Positions 57,103-64,000 of a DNA stretch of 64,000 bases are shown one piece after another. Under the pieces are notes generated by a model that made no database searches, was not told where the DNA came from, and saw nothing but the letters and a program-made list of their open reading frames with translations. Origin of the DNA: Aedes albopictus (taxonomy: Eukaryota; Arthropoda; Insecta; Diptera; Culicidae); contig NC_085137.1 of the NCBI RefSeq assembly GCF_035046485.1, positions 14,909,346 through 14,973,345 on the forward strand. The letters are read 5' to 3'. Numbering within the stretch: position 1 is the stretch's first letter; the number at the start of each line of letters is the position of its first letter. The position numbers were made by a program, and so were the translations under genes.

Positions 57103-58635
57103 GTTTACGTTACCTAAGTAGAATTTGATTGTGTTCAGAACAGTTGGAGTACTTAAGATCAGGGATAAGGTTGGTTTACGGGAAAGAATAACGAGTGAAG
57201 TTAAGGAGAGTTTAGGGCGTGTTCAGGGTTATGAGATACCCCCTCATCACCCTCCCTGGTTAGAACTATTTAAGATTCCTTAGAAACGTTAGATAGTTAA
57301 CGAATATACATGCATAACTTGTGTAGTTGAACGAAATACATGCTTGTACAGATTCATGTAACTGTGTACCATCAACTGGTGAATTTATTGTTTGTTTGAG
57401 AATCGGACCCCATGTAACGTACCTGAGACCCTCCGGAACCCCCGAAAACGCCTCTAAGGATCACCCTCCTTCATGAAACTTCGCATGACCCCCTCCTAGT
57501 TACTGGCCCTTCTTAAATCTTAATCTTCTTTGCAACCGTGTAATCCATTTAGTCAATAAACTGAATTCCTTTGGGTAATAAATCCGTTCAGGTAAAAATT
57601 CTATTTACACTGAAACCTCCATCTAGGTAGAATCCATTTAGGTAAAATTTATAATGGTCCCTCCATTAAGGTAACGTTACCTAAATGGAATTTGATTGTA
57701 TTCAGAACAGCTGGAGGGTTTTAGATTAGGGATAAGGTTGGTTTACGGGAAATGAGTAGCGAGTGGAGTTAAGGTGAATATATAACGAAGCCACACCTTG
57801 AATTTTCAAAAGCACAAATCTGAAGAACCAAACATTCTACTGCGCTGAAAAGTTGATCGTTTGGTTACCTGCTGGTGGTGACCAATCGATCAAGTTTTCA
57901 GGGTGATCAGTCATTTGGTTCCTCAGATTTGTGCTTTTGGAAATTCGACGTATAGCTTCGTTCTATATTCACATTAAGGGGAGTTTAAGGCGTGCTTAGG
58001 GGGGTGGGGGTTTTGGGACTGTTTAAGGTTTCCTAAAACTTTCTTGAGTATAAACTATCGAATCTACATGCATAACTTGTGTTCTCGAATGATTGAATGA
58101 ACGTCATGCTTATACAGCCTCATGCAACTGTGTGCTTACAAATAAGCTCAATGTTTGTTTTAAAAATATCTAAGCGCTCCCTTGATCTACAATCGTAAAC
58201 AGTCCGGAACGTCTTGAACCTCTTCTGAAATCACCTGAAATGTTTATGAAACGATTATAAGCGCCGCTGAAATTTTCCTGAAGCACACTTAATAGCAGTG
58301 AACCAAAATGTATTTTCAGAAACTGTTGGCCTCTTTAACCCCCTCAACACTCTTTGTCACGCGCCAAGACCCTCCGAAGACCCCCCCCCTCTTAAAATCC
58401 TCTTGGACCGCATGTAAGGCGCCTGAGACCCTCAGAAACCCCCGAAAATGACTACGTTGCGCCTCTGAAACGCACCTAAAATCTTCTGGAGCTTTTAAAA
58501 ACGTCTTCGAAATCCCCCTGAAACTCTATAAAATCCCATGTAACACAACTGAGATCCTTAGGAACCCCCCCCCCAAAAAGGCCCCTGAAGCCCCCATGCA
58601 ACGCTTCTGATCCCCCTCTGAAACGCCGTATGACA
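57103..58635. repeat. diverged tandem duplication, unit roughly 560 bp
   Basis: GTTACCTAAGTAGAATTTGA (57109) and GTTACCTAAATGGAATTTGA (57675), GGGATAAGGTTGGTTTACGG (57162, 57730), and CATGCATAACTTGTGT (57309, 58067) occur in the same order. Pro-rich CCC-containing tails (57420-57510, 58370-58620) follow both copies. The second copy is enlarged by the MITE at 57774. No gene. Confidence 0.8.
57774..57972. mobile_element. palindromic MITE (199 bp) in tandem copy 2
   Basis: The ends are GTGAATATATAACGAAGC and, at the right, GCTTCGTTCTATATTCAC (inverse), with inner words AAAAGCACAAATCTGA and CAGATTTGTGCTTTT pairing. Copy 1 of the surrounding duplication (57194-57212) lacks it. Confidence 0.88.
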
Positions 58636-58968
58636 CCTTTTTTTATTTATTGAATACCTTGTAACGTAAGACATACATCTTTTTTATTGTTACAGTTTAA
58701 TAATAAATTGATACACAGATATCTAATGTGCATAATGAAAGATTGTTCTCTTCAACTAACTAAATTACTCGTCTATTGCAAGTGCTGTAGGAAATTTCTT
58801 TTAAAACCTGATTTAGAAGTGATTGTTTTAACAGAAATTGGTAAACTATTCCAGTTAACAATACCTCTGACGAAGAAGGATTGGCTGTAATACATAGAAT
58901 TATGTTGTGGAACTCTGTAATTTGCTGTACGTGTGCCTCTCAATGGAACCAGTTTTTCGAAAAGGAAG

Positions 58969-59172
58969 CGGCTCCGTGGTCGTGCGGCTAGGGTCACCAA
59001 GCTCTTAGTCGCATCGTGCTGAGGAGCGCGGGTTCGATTCCCGCCGCAGCTGTCAGGAAAAGTTTTCGGCTGTGCCACTGGGCGTTGCATGCTAGTCCGT
59101 TGTCTAGTGTCGTGCTTCCTTCAAAGAGCGAAAAGCTCACTGGAAGCATTGAACGTGTCCGTGTCTTTTTTA
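58969..59172 (+). mobile_element. tRNA-derived SINE (family D), copy 2
   Basis: GCTCCGTGGTCGTGCGGCTA (A box) and GCGCGGGTTCGATTCCCGCC (B box), then a body ending GTGTCCGTGTCTTTTTT. It is inserted into the RT C-terminal region of the broken LINE, in opposite orientation. Better preserved than the copy at 45667. Confidence 0.85.
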
Positions 59173-59570
59173 GAAGCCTGGACTGGAGGTAATTCTTATT
59201 CTGAAAACATTGAAGCACGATCTATACTTGTATAACATCAGGATGGGCAGCAGAAGAGGAATTAAGATTTTTACGCACCTTATGGGAATGCAGTCTATTC
59301 CGACGGCATTAGACTTAATTTCGAATACTGCGTTGACTATTTTATTATCAAGTACCGGCCGAAACTTAAACCCATTTTCGTTTCCTAAATATTGGACACT
59401 ATTGGTTTCTTCAGTACAGAAATTTGAAGAAAAAAAGTCATTTATTGAATCCGCAGTGAAATCTTCACTGTATGAGTTGGTGTTCCTATTTGTTATTACT
59501 AATTACTATTACTATTTCACATTCTGCCAAAGTTGCTTGCATGGCAAGTTGACATTCAACTTTTGTCTGT

Positions 59571-59918
59571 CAAACCACAAACAAACAGACGTAATTCTTA
59601 AAGGAAATTCACCAAAAACTTTTGCCCAGTGTATTTTTTATGAGCACACTGCCACCTGTTGGTATAACCGCGCGAGACACTGTCGGCCATGATGGATATC
59701 GATTTGACGTTTGCTAACACGCACACTACTACACAAATCGCCTGTAATTTTCGTTTGCATCATTCAGCAACGTGTACACTGGCAAACGTCAAAGCGATCG
59801 AGCACTAGCGCATCTGGTGGAAGGATCGCGCAAATCAAATGAAATTTGAATTGATCGTTAAATGCATGTGCCAAGCCGTTTTGTAGAGTGCTACGTCTGT
59901 TTGTCTGTGGTCAAACTC
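59571..59918. mobile_element. inverted-end insertion inside the broken LINE
   Basis: CAAACCACAAACAAACAGACGTA at about 59571 is matched by the inverse of TACGTCTGTTTGTCTGTGGT near 59893. The element separates LINE linker text (RNKFSSVISKAKAEF, minus strand) from RT text. Length about 350 bp; the ends are approximate. Confidence 0.55.
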
Positions 59919-60705
59919 TGCTTTTGCTTTTGATATAACAGAACTGAATTTGTTCCTAAGCTGCTTATAACTTGCTTATAACTTCCCATTTCTGTATGTG
60001 AAATCCCGTTCTATTATTGCCCTTTCTATACTACTGTTGAACCACGGATTCTTTCGCCGGAACTTCAATGGAAAAAAAATATTCATGAAGCGTGCAGAGG
60101 TTGTTATTCAGTATGTTAATCATAACATCAGGATCATCTACATCAAAATATTCATTCCAATTCGTTCTATAAAATGCCTCCTGTAAAGCAGTGACATCAA
60201 AACTGCTGTAGTCACGAAGCCAATATCCGTTTGCTTTATTTTCGTGTGAGTAATCAAGTGATGCAAATATAAGATCATGTTTAGAAATTCCAGACATCGA
60301 TATTTGACTTTAAAATTTTTCTGCCGAGTCCGTAATTAGAAGATTAAGCACAGAAGAGCCTGTATTGTAAAAGAAAGTTGGTTCTGAATTGATTATGCTG
60401 TAAGTCATACTTGATATAGTATCTCTGAACCATTTTGATTTACGAGTTTCATTAAGAGGATCTGTATTGAAATCGCCAATAAAGTACGTAGAAGCATAAT
60501 TTAAAGAAAATTTATTGTAATGAGCACGTAGTAGATCTGAGCAATCGACATTCGATAAATCTACAGGCCACTCGCCATTCTTAAACTTCTTTGCAATCTT
60601 CAAATCCATTGAGGTAATAAACAGAATCCATTCACGTAATGAACCCATTTAGGTGAAAATTCTAATTAGGCAGTCCCGACTCATTACCTATAAATGGAGG
60701 TTTGG

Positions 60706-61740
60706 GAGTATGAGAGCGTGCTTTAAAAAAAAATTGTTGTGATTCCCAGTGGAATTTTTGAAACATTTTTAATAAAAGTTCTGAAAATACCAGATAAAGG
60801 TGCTTCCTTAAAAGATCCCTGTGGTGCCTGTACCTGTCATGGCACTACCTCAAGAAAAGTATTTCTACCACAATAAGAAGAAGACCGAAGAATGTCACCA
60901 ATATTCCAAATGATTGTGGAGTTTCCATACTTTCTAAAAAATTAAGAAATCGAGACAAAAATACTTTAAGTTTCACGAACTTTTGGTATTTATTACGACG
61001 TGTGCCAATGATAGGAACCCTGCACCAGCTATGGTCACATTTTCTTACTTCAGGAATCTATTTTTGACGAGATTGAGCTTGAGCGTCTGTGGTTGCTACT
61101 CCAGTCTCACCAGACCAGCTCCAAACACAAAAGCAACCAATGAGATATCTGCCGGGGACTAGCAGACATCTTCAATGATATTTTATTTTCTGGCAACAAT
61201 GGCGCCTGACACGTCCAGTTGCTGCTCAATGTGAGGAAAGGGAATGAAGTGAATGGTTTGTATCCACATCAGACCGAAAATAGCTCTGCATCCGCACAAA
61301 TTCATGCGGATGTCGGAGTGTTGGCGGAATATGGTTGGCAGAGGGTTCACACATCGGTGCGTGGATGCCAGGTGTAAGTTGAATGATTAGTGTGTTTATT
61401 ACTCTGAAGATAATGTGGCACAGCTCGCTTGATTGCGTAACACGTTATCTAATAGATTGACACTGTGCTGTAAAACTTGGAAGTAAGCAAAAAATTGTGT
61501 TGCCAAAATTTGTTACACATTGTAATAACTTCCAATGATAAGGACATTCGCTTTAAATTAGTCCTGCATTTGACATCAAAATGCTTATTAAGGATATTTG
61601 TTGCATGAGGAATTAAGTATAAGAAATTATCATTGAAAAAGTAGATCATCACTTTTGGGAGCAATGTAATAGAAGTATTAAATTATAAAATCGTAGAAAT
61701 ATCACCGAATTACTATAGGTTTGCTTACATAAGAAACTAA
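60706..61740. other. intergenic DNA, no gene seen
   Basis: A stretch at 61065-61380 is GC-richer and may be the end of an unknown repeat (CTCCAGTCTCACCAGACCAG; ATCTGCCGGGGACTAGCAG). The remainder is AT-rich without motifs. Confidence 0.4.
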
Positions 61741-64000
61741 GATTAATCGTTTGCTACGGAAATCCTCAAAGATCACCAGCTCGATCCCTTGTATGATGAG
61801 AAAAAGAAAAACGAAAGATGCTGGAATGCAGCTCGGTGTGATGTCGTCCTAGTTTCACGCCGAACAATAACGACATAATAATAAACGGGTCGTAATAATA
61901 AAGATTCATTTGTAATGCGCATCTCTTTTCCTGCCACCGCCACGGCCATCATCGGTCGTTGTTGGATTGCCGGCCGGAACGGTATGTTTGAATGGAAGAA
62001 AGGAAGTTATTGATCGGAGCTTGTGGTACGCCCGCCCGCCGCCCATGACAGCAGCGAGTTTACAAGTGCTAGAACATGATCCACGATGATAAGTGCAATT
62101 CATCATCGGAGCCGCCTCTGCTGCTACCACAATCACAGGATGGGAAGCTGCTGCTGCTGCAGTGGGGGTTTGGACGGATTGTGACAGGCAGCGGTCAGTT
62201 TCTTGGACCATTGTGTCACCTGGAATAGGATACCGTGCAGAAAAAAGGGTGAACATGATTCTTCTGCTACTAGTCTACTACGGCGTCAGAGGAAAAGCAG
62301 ATGGAATTTATAAACATTTTATGATACGATGAAAATGACGGTGATTTATAAGTGTTTTATTGATTCCTACGCTTTCTTTGGAAAAAGGGAGCATGATGTG
62401 ATGGCAGCTATTCTCCAGAATATAAAGTAAAACAAAGGAAACGGTAATCGTCAACAACCTGGCAATGGTCATTAAATTGGATGTTTTCCCAAATTATAAA
62501 AACTTGGATCGATTAAAAATTGAATTGTGTTGCAATGTGTGATTTTCCACCGTAACACCAGGTACCATGAACCGTTGACAGCAACGACTAAACAGTTCTT
62601 GCAGATGGTTTGCATTTTTAATTTAGTGCACAAAAAGTGTAGTAAACTGTTTATAAAAATGTGCGTCAATCGAATCAATGAACTCTTCATTTACGGCAAT
62701 CTATTAGGCTATTGTAATCGAACTGGCAAAAACTTTCTTCACACGTGGGAAAACTTTTTACGTCTCTGAAACAATTAAAATTTGCTTACCTCAGCATCAT
62801 GTTGCCATTTATCGCTTCATAATAATAACAATTACCAACAAATTAATCATAATTACGAATATGTTTTTACAACCACCAACATAACAGCTGTAAAATATAT
62901 CGAATTTACTGTGCTATCATCCAACTGCCCGATTTATAATGCCGCTCATAAAAACTGTTCCACACAAGCCGCACCCAGCTTCGATCTGTGACGTCAATTC
63001 ACCCGGCGAAAGAAAGGCTTCTGGCCTGAATCAATTACCCATAATGGGCCGAATAATTGACCCCGAGCTCAAACTCGATTATCGCTAGTTCGAATCGATT
63101 TGGCGCGCACACTCGACTGCCAAAGTCGCGGACTGCACACATAGAATCTCTCCCTCTTCAGAATCTGGCTTTCGATCGGAGTTGGAGAACCAATCGCGAT
63201 CCAATCGACGACGACGGCGTACAACAATGGAAACCATTTCCGCTCCATTCCAGAATATCTCGACGCGGCGTAGCGCTCACTCACATGGTCGATAAGCTAC
63301 TACTCATCAGATCCGAAAGATGGGATCCCCCATTTTTGGTTCGCTGCGTGCCATTCAGCCATTAGCCCTCACAATTCTGTTATTAATGAAAATCGGTGTG
63401 AATCGGTTTCGCTGCTCGAGATTCGTAGTCATCTCCCAAAGAAAGGTGCGATGAATTTCACGGTTAATTTTCCAATCACGACGCGCGTTCCACCGGTATA
63501 CATCCCTACATAGGTACAGATCTTGTTTGATATCGATATGATTCATCATCCACCACCATCGGCGTGTGATCCGTTGCTTACTTACGCGCCGAAGTGGTTT
63601 GACCAGATCCCCGCGAAGGCCACGAAATGAGATTCCAGGATGATCTATGCAGTTTGAAGATGATTGTCGACGACGGCGGCCGTGACCTCCGGGGCCGCCG
63701 TGTGATGGATTATGACAACGCATTTTTTTTCCCGCAGTTGTCGTGGAAGATGAATCCAAAATCGGTAGCAATTTAGCTCATGCTGTGCGAGAGGACGTTC
63801 CCGCGGGGTTGAATGTGGTTTATGTATTATAATGGGACGTGGGATCAGAGCTGCGTCGTCACTCAGACATTCATCTGTATATAATCATGGGATAAGCCAC
63901 TGTGGTGTCAGCAATATTCGATCGGGCCACCAAAGTCACGCCACACTACGTCAGCACCTTTGGGACCCAACCGCCGGAAATGCGAGGTCAGCAAATCAAA
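61741..64000. other. unique DNA, no gene seen
   Basis: GC-richer, with few repeat signatures. Clustered homeodomain-like words occur at 63025-63065 (GAATCAATTACCCATAATGG, AATAATTGACC). Frames up to 138 codons on both strands overlap and lack motifs. It may be a regulatory region or an unrecognised non-coding exon. Confidence 0.4.

Larger units (their letters stand above)
58640..60648 (-). pseudogene. broken non-LTR retrotransposon (endonuclease + RT remnants)
   Basis: Read on the minus strand. 60648-60000 is an endonuclease end with YFIGDFNTDPLNE and LNLLITDS. It has an in-frame stop near 60310, continues SGISKHDLIFASLDYSH, and needs a frameshift near 60045 to reach the linker KNPWFNSSIERAIIERD. 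An RT start (SNAVGIDCIPIR, near 59290-59330) and the ORF end FFVRGIVNWNSLPIS (58773-58960) follow, with the RT core deleted. It ends in an AATAAATAAAAAAAG tail near 58640. A SINE and another insertion interrupt it. Clade is CR1/Jockey-like by motif; it is dead. Confidence 0.8.
56085..60705. mobile_element. composite nested region with CAAACCTCCATTTA inverted ends
   Basis: AATCAAACCTCCATTTAGGT begins at about 56090 and the inverse, ACCTATAAATGGAGGTTTG, ends at about 60705. Between them lie a diverged tandem duplication (about 56090-57600 and 57600-58600), two MITEs, a SINE and a broken LINE. Words such as CTTCTTTGCAA...GAATCCATT recur at 57530-57600 and 60588-60660. Whether this was once a single DNA transposon is inference. 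Confidence 0.45.

Noticed and set aside
62093..62332. Ala-rich 79-codon frame as a possible small protein
   Set aside because: A GCTGCTGCTGCTGCAG run explains the Ala stretch; an opposite-strand frame is longer and neither shows a motif.

Overview
The window is insect genomic DNA, very probably from an Aedes mosquito. The evidence is two well preserved Feilai-type tRNA-derived SINEs, an intact LOA/Lian-like non-LTR retrotransposon with endonuclease, reverse transcriptase and RNase H, many TA-flanked palindromic MITEs, long CA microsatellites, and one spliced host gene with a 24 kb intron. Ae. aegypti and Ae. albopictus cannot be told apart by eye here.

One host protein-coding gene is supported. 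It is a plus-strand PRDM-family transcription factor in five coding exons (5168-5359, 29566-29848, 29926-30392, 38982-39147, 40945-41213). All junctions are GT/AG and in phase, giving 458 codons. The protein has an N-terminal PR/SET-like domain, a PLDLS motif (CtBP-binding type), a Ser-rich linker and six C2H2 zinc fingers. A GAGA-rich, GC-richer stretch (about 3300-5160) precedes the start codon, and a polyadenylation signal lies at 41787. The subfamily is not assigned. Almost everything else is intron or flank filled with mobile DNA and satellites.

Layout: 1-1680, 132-bp satellite with a 7-mer higher-order period. 3000-5359, promoter/5'UTR and exon 1. 5360-29565, intron 1, with MITEs, SINEs, a 4.3 kb degenerate purine-rich repeat field (22.3-26.6 kb) and unique islands (11.1-13.5, 18.5-22.0, 28.4-29.5 kb) that are the best places to look for enhancers. 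29566-30392, exons 2 and 3. 30393-38981, intron 3, very AT-rich, with 10-bp TTTTACCAAA arrays, a TTAA-flanked MITE, a SINE and long palindromic elements. 38982-41213, exons 4 and 5. 41.8-51.1 kb, nested MITEs, a 180-bp tandem repeat split by a SINE and a MITE, and a CA microsatellite. 51191-55661, the LOA-type retrotransposon, with a candidate 9-bp target duplication. 55.7-60.7 kb, a nested composite of MITEs, a diverged tandem duplication, a SINE and a broken minus-strand non-LTR retrotransposon. 60.7-64.0 kb, largely unique DNA without a convincing gene.

No bacterial-type system, CRISPR array or cellular RNA gene was found. The tRNA-like sequences are all best explained as SINE heads. The most interesting items are the PRDM architecture with its CtBP motif, the higher-order satellite, the helically phased A-tract arrays in intron 3, and several nested insertions whose paralogous empty sites lie in the same window. 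All calls are from reading the sequence; no database search was run.
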